Program-made: the position numbers and the translations under genes
The notes under the pieces: model-generated
Database searches by the model: none
What the model was told of the DNA's origin: nothing
Seen by the model: only the letters and a program-made list of their open reading frames with translations
Shown here: one piece after another, positions 19,023 to 30,458 of the stretch
Position numbering within the stretch: position 1 is the first letter of the stretch
Layout of the letters: each line of letters begins with the position of its first letter
DNA from: Arenivirga flava
GTDB taxonomy: Bacteria; Actinomycetota; Actinomycetes; Actinomycetales; Microbacteriaceae
Assembly (NCBI RefSeq): GCF_030161575.1
Contig: NZ_BSUL01000001.1
Span: forward strand, 868,001 to 932,000
Direction: 5' to 3'
DNA: 64,000 nucleotides

Positions 19023-19700
19023 TCAGGCGTTCTCGCCCGACTCCTCGAACGCGGGCAGGGAGCGCAGGGTCGCCAACGTGCGCTCGCGTCCGCGTTCCAC
19101 GTGGACGAGCGCCAGCGCGACAGCGAGGTCGACGGCCCCCGCGGCGATGGCCTCGGCCATCGCCGCATGCTCCCGGTGGCGGACCTCCGGCTCCGATCGC
19201 GCGTTGGCGAGATTCAACCGGCTGCTGCGGTCGTGCAGCGGCCCCATCGTCGTCAGGTACAGCTCGTTGCCGGCGATGGCCTCCACGGCTCCGTGGAAGC
19301 GGGAGCTCTCCCGGTGGAACGCGTCCAGCGCACCCTCCGCGAGGGCGGCGCCTGCCGCGGCGACGACATCGAGCAGGGGCTTCGCCGCATCGCCGTCGCG
19401 CACGGAAGCGGCGGCTCGGCCCGCGATGAACGGCTCCAACGCGGAGCGGAGGTCGTACAGCTCGTCGACATCACGACGGCGGACGGCCGTGACGACCGCG
19501 CTGCGATGAGGGCGCAGGACCACGAGACCCGACAGCTCCAGCCAGGGCAGCGCCTCGCGGACCGGCACCCGCGAGACCCCCAGCTCGTCGGCGAGCTCCC
19601 GTTCGCGCAGCGTCGTCCCCGGAGCGAGACGACCGTCGAGGATGCGCGCGCGCAGCTCCTCCCGGACCCGCCGGGAGAGCACCGCCGTCGCCTCAGCCAC
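19023..19700 (-). CDS. GntR-family regulator, FadR/FCD subfamily
   Basis: A 225-residue repressor-type regulator. The N-terminal winged helix-turn-helix is LAPGTTLRERELADELGVSR followed by VPVREAL. The C-terminal all-helical FCD ligand-binding domain has the metal/ligand pattern DELYDLRSALE, FHRESSRFHGAV and HREHAAMAEAI. The start is GTG. It is divergent from the MFS-racemase operon and probably controls it through the intergenic palindrome; the ligand would be the imported substrate. Confidence 0.92.
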   Translation of the reverse strand: MAEATAVLSRRVREELRARILDGRLAPGTTLRERELADELGVSRVPVREALPWLELSGLVVLRPHRSAVVTAVRRRDVDELYDLRSALEPFIAGRAAASVRDGDAAKPLLDVVAAAGAALAEGALDAFHRESSRFHGAVEAIAGNELYLTTMGPLHDRSSRLNLANARSEPEVRHREHAAMAEAIAAGAVDLAVALALVHVERGRERTLATLRSLPAFEESGENA

Positions 19701-19793
19701 GATCGGTCCGGTCTACCCGCATGACAGCGATCGTAGCGAGCGCTCCGACCGCGCGGGAATTCACGCGGACGAAACATGCGGCGCAGTAGCTTC

Positions 19794-19814
19794 GGTATAC
19801 CAATTGCGATACAC
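19794..19814. promoter_or_regulatory. Candidate GntR operator between regulator and MFS gene
   Basis: Palindrome GGTATACC (19794-19801) followed by a related half, GCGATACACC. AT-rich inverted repeats of this size are typical FCD-type GntR targets. The site lies 26-46 bp upstream of the MFS start. Confidence 0.5.
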
Positions 19815-19839
19815 CGCCGTCGAGAGAGAGCGCGAATCC

Positions 19840-21231
19840 ATGACCACCACGAATGCAGCGCCCACGGGGGCGCAGACCCTCGGTCAGCAGATCGAGCGCG
19901 CCTATGCGCGCATCGGCGTCACCGGCGCCCACCTCGGCATCGTCGCGATGGTGCTGTTCGGTGTGTTCTTCGACGCCATCGAGCAGAACGCCGTCGGCAT
20001 CGCCGGCCCGGTGCTCGCGGAGGACTGGGGCCTGGCGGGCACGCAGATCGGTCTGCTGAACACCGCGACGTTCACGGCGGTCGCGCTCGGCCGCATCCTC
20101 GCCGGTGCTGTCATGGACCGCCTCGGTCGCCGCAAGCTCCTGGGGCTCAACCTGCTGATCTTCGCGCTCGGCTCCCTGCTGTGCGCCTTCGCGCCGAACT
20201 ACGGCGTGCTCGTGCTCGCGCGCTTCATCGTGGGACTCGGCCTCGGCGGTGAAATCGCCACGGCCGTGATCATGCTGTCGGAGTTCTTCTCCGCCAAACA
20301 CCGTGGCACGGCCGTCGGGCTCATCAACGTCGCCGCCGCCGGGCTCGGCAACATGCTCGCGCCGCTGTTCGGCGTCATCGTCTTCGCCGTCTTCACCGGG
20401 GACGACCGCTGGCGCTGGCTCTTCGGGCTGCTCGTGCTGCCCGCCCTGGCGGTGGTGGTATACCGCCGCAGTCTTCCGGAGACGCCGAGGTTCCTCGCCG
20501 CCACCGGCCGCATCGCCGAGGCGAACACCGTCATCAACCGCCTCGCCGCGGGGCGGCTGCGCGGGCCGCTCGCCCACGAGGAGACCTATCTGACCGCGGA
20601 TGCGACCCGCGAGGCGGCGAGGCCGCAGGCACGTTGGACCGAGCTCTTCGCACGACGCTTCCGCCGCACGACGATCGCGCTGGGCGTGGCGGTCTGCATG
20701 TCCTACGCCGCTCAGATCTCCATGCTCACCCTCATCCCGATCATCCTCACCGATCGAGGGCTGTCCATCACGAGCGCGCTCTGGTACACCCTCGTGATGC
20801 AGTCCGGCTCGTTGCTCGGTGCGCTCGCTGCGGCGCTGATCGCGCGGCGCCTCGCCCGCCGGCTGACCCTCACGGTGGCTGCCCTGATCGGCCTCGGTGC
20901 TGCACTCGGCTTCGGGTTCCTCGGCACCGGCATCGCGCTGGTGCTGCTCTTCGGAGCGCTGTTCAACTTCGCGGTGATCGTGCTGAACACCACCATCTGG
21001 CTGTTCGCGCCGGAGCAGTACCCGACCCGCATCCGCGGACTCGGCACCTCCGTGATCCTCGCGCTGGGCTCGCTCTCGGGCGGCCTCTTCCCGCTGGTCT
21101 CCGGCGCGGTGCTCGACACGGCCGGCGTGGGCGGCATGTTCGCGCTGCTGGCGTGCCTGTTCGCCGTGTGCGCGATCGCCGTGCGGTTCCCCGCCGAGAC
21201 GGTCGGTCGGCCCATGGCGGAGGACGCATGA
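19840..21231 (+). CDS. MFS transporter (sugar/aromatic-acid symporter type)
   Basis: A 463-residue inner-membrane secondary transporter with twelve predicted helices. The MFS loop signature is GAVMDRLGRRKLLGLN (after helix 2), and LVLARFIVGLGLGGEI follows helix 4. The cytosolic central loop has PETPRFL as in sugar-porter and aromatic-acid symporter members. A GAGAGAGAG ribosome site precedes the ATG. The gene is coupled (ATGA) to the racemase gene and is likely induced via the divergent GntR regulator. Substrate unknown. Confidence 0.88.
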   Translation: MTTTNAAPTGAQTLGQQIERAYARIGVTGAHLGIVAMVLFGVFFDAIEQNAVGIAGPVLAEDWGLAGTQIGLLNTATFTAVALGRILAGAVMDRLGRRKLLGLNLLIFALGSLLCAFAPNYGVLVLARFIVGLGLGGEIATAVIMLSEFFSAKHRGTAVGLINVAAAGLGNMLAPLFGVIVFAVFTGDDRWRWLFGLLVLPALAVVVYRRSLPETPRFLAATGRIAEANTVINRLAAGRLRGPLAHEETYLTADATREAARPQARWTELFARRFRRTTIALGVAVCMSYAAQISMLTLIPIILTDRGLSITSALWYTLVMQSGSLLGALAAALIARRLARRLTLTVAALIGLGAALGFGFLGTGIALVLLFGALFNFAVIVLNTTIWLFAPEQYPTRIRGLGTSVILALGSLSGGLFPLVSGAVLDTAGVGGMFALLACLFAVCAIAVRFPAETVGRPMAEDA

Positions 21232-21896
21232 ACGCCGTACCCCGCGTGCTCCTGGTGAACCCGAACAGCTCTCCTGCCACCACGGCGAGGTTGCGCGCGC
21301 TCGCCGAGGCGGCGCATCCCGAGCTGCGCTTCACGGCGATCGCCGATGCGGAGGCACCGAGGATCCTCACCGGTCCCGAGGCGCTGGACGCGGCGGCGGC
21401 GCGCATGGCACGGCTCGACCTCGACCAGCCCGAGTTCGACGACGTGGCCGCGGTGATCGTCTGCGCCTTCGGCGACCCGGGCGCGGACGCGCTGCGTGAG
21501 CGGATGCGCGTTCCCGTCGTCGGCATCGGCGCGGCGTCCGTGCGCGCCGCCTCCGGCCTCGGGCCGTGGGCGATCGCGACCACCACCCCCGCGCTGGCGC
21601 AGCGATTGTCGCAGCTCGCGCAGGATCACGGCGGTGCCGGCTTCCTCGGCTCGGTCTTCACGACGAGTGCCGCGGAGCACCTGGCGGGCGACGAGGCGCG
21701 CACGGTGCTCGAGCTGCGCGCCGCGGTCGCGGAGGCCGCCGCTCGGGGCGCCGTGGCGGTCGTCATCGGCGGAGGGCCCCTCGCCGACGCCGCCGCCGCG
21801 TTGCATGCCGAGTCGGCTGACGTCGCGATCGTGCAGCCGCTGCTGGCCGCGCTCGACGAGGTCGCCGCCGCGCTGCTCGCCGCGCCGGCGCACTGA
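21228..21896 (+). CDS. Asp/Glu/hydantoin racemase-family protein, second catalytic Cys missing
   Basis: A 222-residue protein of the Asp/Glu/hydantoin racemase superfamily: NPNSS near the N-terminus (residues 11-15) and VIVCAFGDPGADALRE with Cys79. In true racemases a second Cys lies in a GCAG-like motif about 100 residues later; here that segment reads VVIGGGPLADAAA (residues 179-190) with no Cys. A two-base racemisation is therefore unlikely, and a decarboxylase, isomerase or one-base chemistry should be considered. Co-transcribed with the MFS gene. Confidence 0.82.
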   Translation: MNAVPRVLLVNPNSSPATTARLRALAEAAHPELRFTAIADAEAPRILTGPEALDAAAARMARLDLDQPEFDDVAAVIVCAFGDPGADALRERMRVPVVGIGAASVRAASGLGPWAIATTTPALAQRLSQLAQDHGGAGFLGSVFTTSAAEHLAGDEARTVLELRAAVAEAAARGAVAVVIGGGPLADAAAALHAESADVAIVQPLLAALDEVAAALLAAPAH

Positions 21897-21903
21897 ACGA
21901 CGA

Positions 21904-21935
21904 AGGGTCCGGATCTCCGAGGAGATCCGGACCCT
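21904..21935. terminator. Bidirectional terminator between racemase and aconitase genes
   Basis: 15-bp stem AGGGTCCGGATCTCC/GGAGATCCGGACCCT between two convergent genes. Confidence 0.85.
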
Positions 21936-21954
21936 CCGCGCTGCCGCGATCAGC

Positions 21955-24795
<2,841 letters not shown>

Positions 24796-24876
24796 GTCGC
24801 CGTCTCCCTCGCTCAGCGAGCGGATCCGACCCGCCCTGTGCTTCATCCTCGCCCGGTCCCCGGCTCGGCGGCTAGC

Positions 24877-24888
24877 AAGGCGAGCCTT
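24877..24888. promoter_or_regulatory. DtxR/IdeR-like iron-box core upstream of aconitase
   Basis: Inverted repeat AAGGCGAGCCTT. The surrounding 19 bp match roughly 11 positions of the DtxR/IdeR consensus, which is a weak match. It lies 82-93 nt upstream of the acn start and downstream of the palindrome, where binding would block transcription. Confidence 0.4.
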
Positions 24889-24906
24889 ACCGGGAGGAGG
24901 GCGAAA

Positions 24907-24926
24907 GTATCTCGATATCGAGATAC
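24907..24926. promoter_or_regulatory. Perfect 20-bp palindrome upstream of aconitase
   Basis: GTATCTCGATATCGAGATAC is a perfect dyad, AT-rich in a 70% GC background, 112-131 nt before the acn start. Its end forms TACTTT on the minus strand, a plausible -10 box, so a bound regulator would cover the core promoter. The regulator is not identified. Confidence 0.7.
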
Positions 24927-24957
24927 TCAGGATAGCGGATGCGCGGGTCGGCGCCGT

Positions 24958-25677
24958 TCAGACGCGCTCACGGTAGGCCGCGCGCACCACGAGCCAGGTC
25001 ACCACGAGCAGCGGGGCGAACAGCGGCAGGCCCATCGCCAGCTTCACCGTGCCGAGCAGCGCGAGCTGCTCGCTGAAGTAGAGGGGCAGCTGCACGGCCA
25101 GGCGCGCCGCGAAGAGGGCCGCCCACATGACGGTGAGCCACTGCATGGCACGGAACCGCGCACGATCACGGCGCCACGCGACGCCGTCGTTCATGAGGAA
25201 CCCCGCGGCGAGCCCGATGAGCGGCCAGGTGAGCAGCACGGAGAGCAGCATGCCGCCGCCGTAGGCCGCATTGATCACGATGCCGGGCAGGAAGTAGTCC
25301 TCGTCGCGGCCGCTGAGCATCGCGAGCGCCGCCGAGGCGACCACGGCCACGAGGCCGCCCACCGCCGGGGTGACGGTCGTCCTGGCGAGCGCCCGCGCCC
25401 CGATGAGCACGAGGGCGATGGCGATGGGCGCGACCGCCGCCGGCACGATGTCCTGCGTGATCGCGTAGACGACGACGAAGAGCAGACCGGGCAGCGTGGC
25501 CTCGACGATCCCGCGGACGCCGCCGATGGCGCTCAGGAGGCCGGCCGCGGTGACGCTGCCGTCCTCGGCGCCGGCGAGCCGCCCCAGGGCGGTTCCGCGA
25601 GCGGCGTCGCCGAGCTTCGCCGCGACCTCGGGCTGCTCCTCCCGCGGCGCGTCATCCGCCCCGGGCCGCTGCGTCAC
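24958..25677 (-). CDS. DUF3159 integral membrane protein
   Basis: A 239-residue membrane protein of unknown function, about six to seven hydrophobic helices after a hydrophilic 40-residue N-terminus. Core motif: GVRGIVEATLPGLLFVVVYA. The GTG start lies one base after the DUF3710 stop, so it is the third gene of a dut-DUF3710-DUF3159 operon, an arrangement conserved in actinobacteria. A transport or envelope role is only a guess. Confidence 0.85.
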   Translation of the reverse strand: MTQRPGADDAPREEQPEVAAKLGDAARGTALGRLAGAEDGSVTAAGLLSAIGGVRGIVEATLPGLLFVVVYAITQDIVPAAVAPIAIALVLIGARALARTTVTPAVGGLVAVVASAALAMLSGRDEDYFLPGIVINAAYGGGMLLSVLLTWPLIGLAAGFLMNDGVAWRRDRARFRAMQWLTVMWAALFAARLAVQLPLYFSEQLALLGTVKLAMGLPLFAPLLVVTWLVVRAAYRERV

Positions 25678-25678
25678 G

Positions 25679-26308
25679 TCAGTCGCCCGCCGCGCCGGCG
25701 GCGCCCTGCGGCACCTGCAGCGGGATCAGGTCGCGCGGCGGCATCGGCGATGCGCCGCGCACCACCACGATGCTGCGGAAGAGGTCCTCGACCTGCTCCG
25801 CCGCGTCCGGGTCCACGGCCCCCTTGCCGGCGATCACGCCGCGGAGGAACCAGCGCGGTCCGTCGACGCCGATGAACCGGGCGATGCGGGTATCTCCGCC
25901 CTGCTGGCCCTGCGCGGGGACCTCGGCGCGCAGCTCCGGCCCGAACGGGCCGTCCTGCTCCTCGATGCGTCCGCCCTGCCGCCGGATCTGCTCGGCGATC
26001 TGCGCGCGGATCTCGTGCCAGAGGCCGCTCGAGCGCGGGGCGGCGAACGGCTGCACCTGCAGGGTCGACTCGGCGTAGTCGAGCGCGACGGCCACGACGC
26101 GCTTGGTCGCCTCCTCGACCTCGAGACGCAGCTGCAGCCCCTCGCGGGGCAGCACCTTCACGCCCCCCAGGTCGACGTACGGGCGCACGGCGTTCGCCTC
26201 CCGCTCGTCGAGCGGACCGAGCTCGGCGCGGTCCTCCGGCGCCGACTTCTCGGTGAGCAGCTCCTCGAGCTCCTCGTCGATCCCGGTGTTCTCGTTCGAC
26301 TCGGCCAT
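25679..26308 (-). CDS. DUF3710 family protein
   Basis: A 209-residue soluble protein of unknown function. The N-terminus is acidic (NENTGIDEELEELLTEK). The conserved core includes PYVDLGGVKVLPREGLQLRL, then GLWHEIRAQIAEQI and GVDGPRWFLRGVIAGKGA. The ATG overlaps the dut stop (ATGA). The neighbourhood suggests house-keeping, not a defined pathway. Confidence 0.88.
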   Translation of the reverse strand: MAESNENTGIDEELEELLTEKSAPEDRAELGPLDEREANAVRPYVDLGGVKVLPREGLQLRLEVEEATKRVVAVALDYAESTLQVQPFAAPRSSGLWHEIRAQIAEQIRRQGGRIEEQDGPFGPELRAEVPAQGQQGGDTRIARFIGVDGPRWFLRGVIAGKGAVDPDAAEQVEDLFRSIVVVRGASPMPPRDLIPLQVPQGAAGAAGD

Positions 26309-26760
26309 CACTGTCCTTCCGGTCGGTTGCCGTACCCGCTCGAGCCGAAGCCGCCCTCGCCGCGGGCGGAGCCCGGCAGCGAGGCGACCGGCACGAAACT
26401 CGCGCGAGTGACGGGCATGACGATGAGCTGGGCGATGCGGTCGCCGGCGGCGATCGTGTACGCCTCGCGCGCATCCGTGTTCAGGAGCGTGACCTTGATC
26501 TCGCCGCGGTAGCCGGCGTCGACCGTGCCGGGGCTGTTCACCACGGTGATGCCGTGCTTGGCCGCCAGCCCGCTGCGCGGCACGACGAAGGCCGCGAAGC
26601 CGTCCGGCAGTGCGATCGACACGCCGGTGCCGACGAGCGCCCGCTCCCCCGGCTCCAGCACGAGCGATTCGGCGGAGACCAGATCGGCGCCCGCGTCGCC
26701 GGGGTGGGCGTAGTGCGGGGCGGTGTCGGCCACGATGAGCACGTCGACGTTCGGGATCAC
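26308..26760 (-). CDS. dut: dUTP diphosphatase
   Basis: Homotrimeric dUTPase of 150 residues converting dUTP to dUMP. All five motifs are present: HPGDAGADL, PRSGLA, VVNSPGTVDAGYRGEI (catalytic Asp), GDRIAQLI and the C-terminal P-loop-like RGEGGFGSSG. The GTG start follows a TAGCCT hexamer by 6 nt, indicating a leaderless mRNA. First gene of dut-DUF3710-DUF3159. Confidence 0.96.
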   Translation of the reverse strand: MIPNVDVLIVADTAPHYAHPGDAGADLVSAESLVLEPGERALVGTGVSIALPDGFAAFVVPRSGLAAKHGITVVNSPGTVDAGYRGEIKVTLLNTDAREAYTIAAGDRIAQLIVMPVTRASFVPVASLPGSARGEGGFGSSGYGNRPEGQ

Positions 26761-26766
26761 CCGACG

Positions 26767-26772
26767 AGGCTA
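26767..26772 (-). promoter_or_regulatory. -10 box, leaderless start of dut operon
   Basis: TAGCCT on the minus strand, 6 nt before the GTG start of dut. Confidence 0.55.
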
Positions 26773-26826
26773 GTGCCTCCGCCGGCCCGTCCCGCACGCC
26801 CGGCGGAAGTCTGGTCGAATGGACCC

Positions 26827-27285
26827 ATGTCCATCTACCGTGAGCGGCTCTGGCCCACCCCCTGGATCTTCGTGGCCTCCGCCCTCGTCATCCCCGCGAG
26901 CCTGCTCGTCTTCCTGCCCATCGACACCACCGCCGGCGTGATCGTCGCGATCGTGCTCTACCTCGGCGTCGTCGGCCTGCTGCTCGGCGCCTCGCTGCCC
27001 GTTGAGGTGACCGACGGCCACCTGCGCGTCGGCTCGGCGCGGCTGCCCGTCGAGTTCGTCGGCGAGGCCGAGGCGTTCCGCGGCGCCGAGGCGTCGCTCG
27101 AGCGGGGTCAGCGAGCGGATGCGCGCGCCTGGATGGGCATCCGCGGATGGATCGGTCCCATCGTCAAGGTGCAGAACACCGACGCCGAGGACCCCGTCCC
27201 CTACTGGATCGTCTCCACCCGGCGTCCTGAGGCGCTGATCGAGGCGCTGCGCAGCGCCCGCGCCGCCGCGAATCCGCCCGCGTGA
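26827..27285 (+). CDS. DUF3093 membrane protein
   Basis: A 152-residue protein with two N-terminal transmembrane helices (residues about 12-58) and a PH-like soluble C-terminus ending YWIVSTRRPEALIEAL. Function unknown; the family is actinobacterial and typically adjoins dut. It is divergent from dut and convergent with the DUF4193 gene, with a shared terminator between. Confidence 0.85.
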   Translation: MSIYRERLWPTPWIFVASALVIPASLLVFLPIDTTAGVIVAIVLYLGVVGLLLGASLPVEVTDGHLRVGSARLPVEFVGEAEAFRGAEASLERGQRADARAWMGIRGWIGPIVKVQNTDAEDPVPYWIVSTRRPEALIEALRSARAAANPPA

Positions 27286-27291
27286 CGCGGA

Positions 27292-27333
27292 ACGGCCGAG
27301 GCGGCCGGGCTGGTGCCCGGCCGCCTCGGCCGT
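27292..27333. terminator. Bidirectional terminator, DUF3093/DUF4193
   Basis: Perfect 19-bp GC stem with a TGGT loop between convergent genes. Confidence 0.85.
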
Positions 27334-27349
27334 GGAAGCGGTGCTGCGC

Positions 27350-27643
27350 TCAGGCGCAGTCGCGGCAGATGCCGCCGAGCTTCTCCTCGTGGTCCAGCTG
27401 GGAGCGGTGCTTCACCAGGAAGCAGCTGACGCAGGTGAACTCGTCCGCCTGCGGCGGCAGGACGACCACATCGAGGTCGAGGTCGGAGAGGTCCGCCCCC
27501 GGCAGTTCGAAGCCACCGGGGTTGTCGGCGTCGTCGACGTCGATCGAGCCAGACGACTTGTCCGGGACCCGCTCCTTCAGCGCCTCGATCGACTCGGAGG
27601 TGTCGTCGTCGTTCTTGCGAGGGGCGTCGTAATCGGTGGCCAT
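27350..27643 (-). CDS. DUF4193 small zinc-binding protein
   Basis: A 97-residue acidic protein. The C-terminus holds two Cys pairs (FTCVSCFLVKH and GGICRDCA) that form a likely zinc site. The N-terminus is hydrophilic and disordered-looking. The family is conserved in actinobacteria beside sepH; its role is not established. Confidence 0.88.
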   Translation of the reverse strand: MATDYDAPRKNDDDTSESIEALKERVPDKSSGSIDVDDADNPGGFELPGADLSDLDLDVVVLPPQADEFTCVSCFLVKHRSQLDHEEKLGGICRDCA

Positions 27644-27826
27644 TCCCGTCCTATCTGGGTGTGCGATGCGGATTCAGCGCGCACAGTCTGCACCACTCCC
27701 CAGGGGAGCGCAAACCGCCTGCGCACGCCCTCCGAGCAACTTCCGCCGCGCCCGCGCTATTCCCCGGATCCGGCCGTGCGGCATGGCATCCTGACGGTCA
27801 ACTGCGGTCCTCGGAAAGGCTTGGCC

Positions 27827-28947
27827 ATGCGTGAATTGAGAGTCGTCGGCGTCGAGAACGGATTCATCGTGGTCGCCGATGACGACGGCCAGCGCGGCCG
27901 CGTGCCGCTCGAGCAGGTCATGCAGGCCGGCGCCCGCAGCCCCGTGCGCGAGCCCGGCTCCGATCGCCGCCTCTCGCCTCGCGAGATCCAGGGTCACATC
28001 CGCTCCGGCCTGGCGGCCGAGACGGTCTCCAGCATGACCGGCGTGCCGCTCGACTACATCCGCAAGTTCGAGGGCCCGGTGCTCGCCGAGCGCGAGTTCA
28101 TCGTCGACTCCGCGCTCGCGGTGCCCGTGCACACCGCGAACGAGACATCGCCGATCGACGGCGAGAACAGCTTCGGCGCCATCATCGGCAAGCGGCTCGT
28201 CGGCATCGGCGCGGGCGAGGGCGCGTGGTCGAGCTGGAAGGAGCAGCAGGGCGACTGGATCGTCGCGGTGCGCTACCAGCAGGGCGACGCCGAGCACGAG
28301 GCGCGCTGGCGCTTCGACCCCCGCAAGCGCGCACTGGCCCCGATCGGCTCCGAGGCGGAGCGGCTCTCCCAGCAGGACCCGACCGCTCCGGCCCTCCTGC
28401 CCCGTCTGCGCGCGGTCACCGACGACGAGCACCGGCAGGAGGCTTCCCGCTTCGACAGCGGCGCCTTCGAGCCCGCGGCCGTCGCAGCGCCGCGGTCCGT
28501 CGAGGAACCCGGCGCCGCATCCGGTCGCCCCGCGAACCCCGCCCTGGACGCGGCGATCAGCCGCAACGAGCAGCCGGTCGCCGAGCCGAGCCACACCGCC
28601 GATCTGCTCGAGGCGCTGCGCCGGCGACGCGGTGAGCGCGAGGCCGCCGGCAGCGCCGCGCAGGCCGAGGCCGCCGAGCGCGCACGCCAGGCGCATCCCG
28701 CCACCGGCAGCATCCCGGTGCAGCCGGCCCTGAGCTCCGAGGCCCGGACCTCCGAGGCCCAGGGCTTCGAGACCCCCAGCGGCCGTCGCAGCGCCGCGAG
28801 CCCGGCCAGCGCCACCGCGGCGCCGAACTCGCCCGCACCCTCCGAGCAGCCGGAGGCCCCGGTCGCGGCCGCAAGCGCCGCGCGTCGATGCCCAGCTGGG
28901 ACGAGATCGTCTTCGGCGCGCGTCCGGACGACGACTCCGCATCCTGA
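27827..28947 (+). CDS. sepH: Cell division regulator SepH, frameshifted in the C-terminal linker
   Basis: Stimulates FtsZ assembly in actinobacteria. The N-terminal DUF3071 domain (residues about 1-190) contains a helix-turn-helix-like segment (GLAAETVSSMTGVPLDYIRKFEGP). A long Ala/Pro-rich linker follows, then a conserved C-terminal tail, KRRASMPSWDEIVFGARPDD. That tail is one frame away from the N-terminal part. One C missing from the run at 28857-28860 joins them as EAPGRGRKRRAS, giving 373 residues. GGAAAGG precedes the ATG. Confidence 0.92.
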
Positions 28948-28954
28948 CCGCGCG

Positions 28955-28960
28955 TACCCT
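28955..28960 (+). promoter_or_regulatory. -10 box, leaderless start of the 104-residue protein
   Basis: TACCCT, 7 nt before the ATG at 28968. Confidence 0.5.
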
Positions 28961-28967
28961 GGTCGTC

Positions 28968-29282
28968 ATGCACGCCGCGGTACCCCTCAGCCTCGAACTC
29001 CTCCGCCAGGAGGCCCGGGACGAGCTGGAGGTGGTCGTCCACGAGCTCTGCCTGCAGGGGCGGGACCCGTGGGAGTTCATGCAGACGCTGCCGAGCGTGG
29101 ACGAGCAGGTGGTCGCCAACCTGTACGAGGAGGCGCTCGGCGATCCGGACGCGCTCGCCCGGTTGCGGCGCGACCCGCGCGCCACGGAGCACCGGCTCCT
29201 GGCGCAGATCGCTCTCGAGCACCCGCCGCTCGGACCGGCCGTCAGCGCGATCGCGCGGGCCCGCGAGGTCGGTTCCCGCTGA
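28968..29282 (+). CDS. Hypothetical helical protein
   Basis: A 104-residue protein not assigned to any family. Composition is Leu/Glu/Arg-rich without membrane segments, and it is predicted mostly helical (LLRQEARDELEVVVHELC, VDEQVVANLYEEALGD). It has its own promoter-like TACCCT hexamer 21 bp after sepH and ends 34 bp before the convergent phosphodiesterase gene. Codon usage resembles the neighbours, supporting a real gene. Confidence 0.7.
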   Translation: MHAAVPLSLELLRQEARDELEVVVHELCLQGRDPWEFMQTLPSVDEQVVANLYEEALGDPDALARLRRDPRATEHRLLAQIALEHPPLGPAVSAIARAREVGSR

Positions 29283-29315
29283 GCACGGCCGCCGTCCGAG
29301 GCTGAGCGGAGGCGG

Positions 29316-30455
29316 TCAGCGGCGGGCGAACGCCCCGAACCGCAGGAGCGGCACTCTGGTCTCCTCCGGCGTCCATGAGCCGTGCTGCCCGATCATGGCC
29401 CTGCCCTGCGCGGTGCTCGTACGGCCGTCGTAGTAGGCGACGAGGCCCCGGGCGGCGACCAGCACGTCGCCGATGCGGGGCAGGACGGCCGCATCGACCT
29501 CGCCGAACCAGCCGGCATCCAACGCCTCCTCCCGCGTCACGATCCAGGCCCGCTTGCCCTCCCGGCGGCGCCACGCCTCCACCAGCGCATCGCGGTCGGC
29601 GCCCGGCTCGAGGTGCAGCTGCAGGCAGCGCGGGTCCCCGGCGACGTGCCGCACCCCGGCGACGAGGTCATCGTGCGCGTCGATGAGCATGTGCGACGAG
29701 GCCGGCACGTCGAGCACGCCGTGGTCGGCCGTCACCAGCAGTCCCTCGTCCGGACCGAGGCCGGCGGCGAAGCGTCGCACCGCGGCGTCCAGGGTCTCCA
29801 GCTGGTCCGTCCAGCGCCCGGACTCCCATCCGCTCGCGTGCGCCGTCATGTCGAGCTCGGGCACGTACAGGTACACGACGCCGGGCCGCCCCTCATCGAG
29901 GATGCGACGGGTGGCGGCGAAGCGCTCGTCGAGCGACTTGGCCGCGTGGTAGTCGGCGCCGCGGAGCACCGCCGCCGTGAATCCGCTGCTCGCGTACTTC
30001 GGCGGTCCGACGATGCTCGCCCGCAGCCCGTCCGCGGCGACCCGCTCGAAGACGGTGGGCAGGCGCTGCCAGGTCGCGGGATCCAACCGCGCGTCCCATC
30101 CGCTCAGCTGGTTGACGACCCGGTCGTGCGACCCGTCGAGCACGGTGTAGCCGACGAGCCCGTGCCGCCCCGGAGCGGCGCCGGTGCACAGGCTCGCGAG
30201 CGCGGCCGCGGTCGTGGTCGGGAAACCGGAGTGGATGACGTCGCGCTTGCTCATCGCCCCGGCGAGCGTGCGCGCGTGTCCCGAGCGGATGCGCAGCGCT
30301 GCGGCGCCGAGCCCGTCGACCAGCAGCACCACGGCCTGACGCGCGGAAGGGAGCTCGAGAGCGTTCGGCTCCCCCGCGATCGCCGCACGACACGCCGGCA
30401 GCACGTCGGCCAGGGTGAGAGCCGCGTCGGGGGCCGTCGGTAGCATGGTGGGCAT
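29316..30455 (-). CDS. Alkaline phosphatase-superfamily phosphodiesterase/nucleotide pyrophosphatase
   Basis: A 379-residue metal-dependent phosphoesterase. Two-metal-site motifs: [11 protein letters not shown] (Asp), [15 protein letters not shown] (nucleophilic Thr), [11 protein letters not shown] (Asp/His), VTADHGVLD (Asp-His) and the distal QHGSWTPEE (His). No signal peptide is visible, so a cytosolic location is assumed. The ATG lies only 3 bp from the divergent parC start and 7 nt after a TAGGGT hexamer, consistent with leaderless expression. Substrate unknown. Confidence 0.88.
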   Translation of the reverse strand: MPTMLPTAPDAALTLADVLPACRAAIAGEPNALELPSARQAVVLLVDGLGAAALRIRSGHARTLAGAMSKRDVIHSGFPTTTAAALASLCTGAAPGRHGLVGYTVLDGSHDRVVNQLSGWDARLDPATWQRLPTVFERVAADGLRASIVGPPKYASSGFTAAVLRGADYHAAKSLDERFAATRRILDEGRPGVVYLYVPELDMTAHASGWESGRWTDQLETLDAAVRRFAAGLGPDEGLLVTADHGVLDVPASSHMLIDAHDDLVAGVRHVAGDPRCLQLHLEPGADRDALVEAWRRREGKRAWIVTREEALDAGWFGEVDAAVLPRIGDVLVAARGLVAYYDGRTSTAQGRAMIGQHGSWTPEETRVPLLRFGAFARR

Positions 30456-30458
30456 CCC

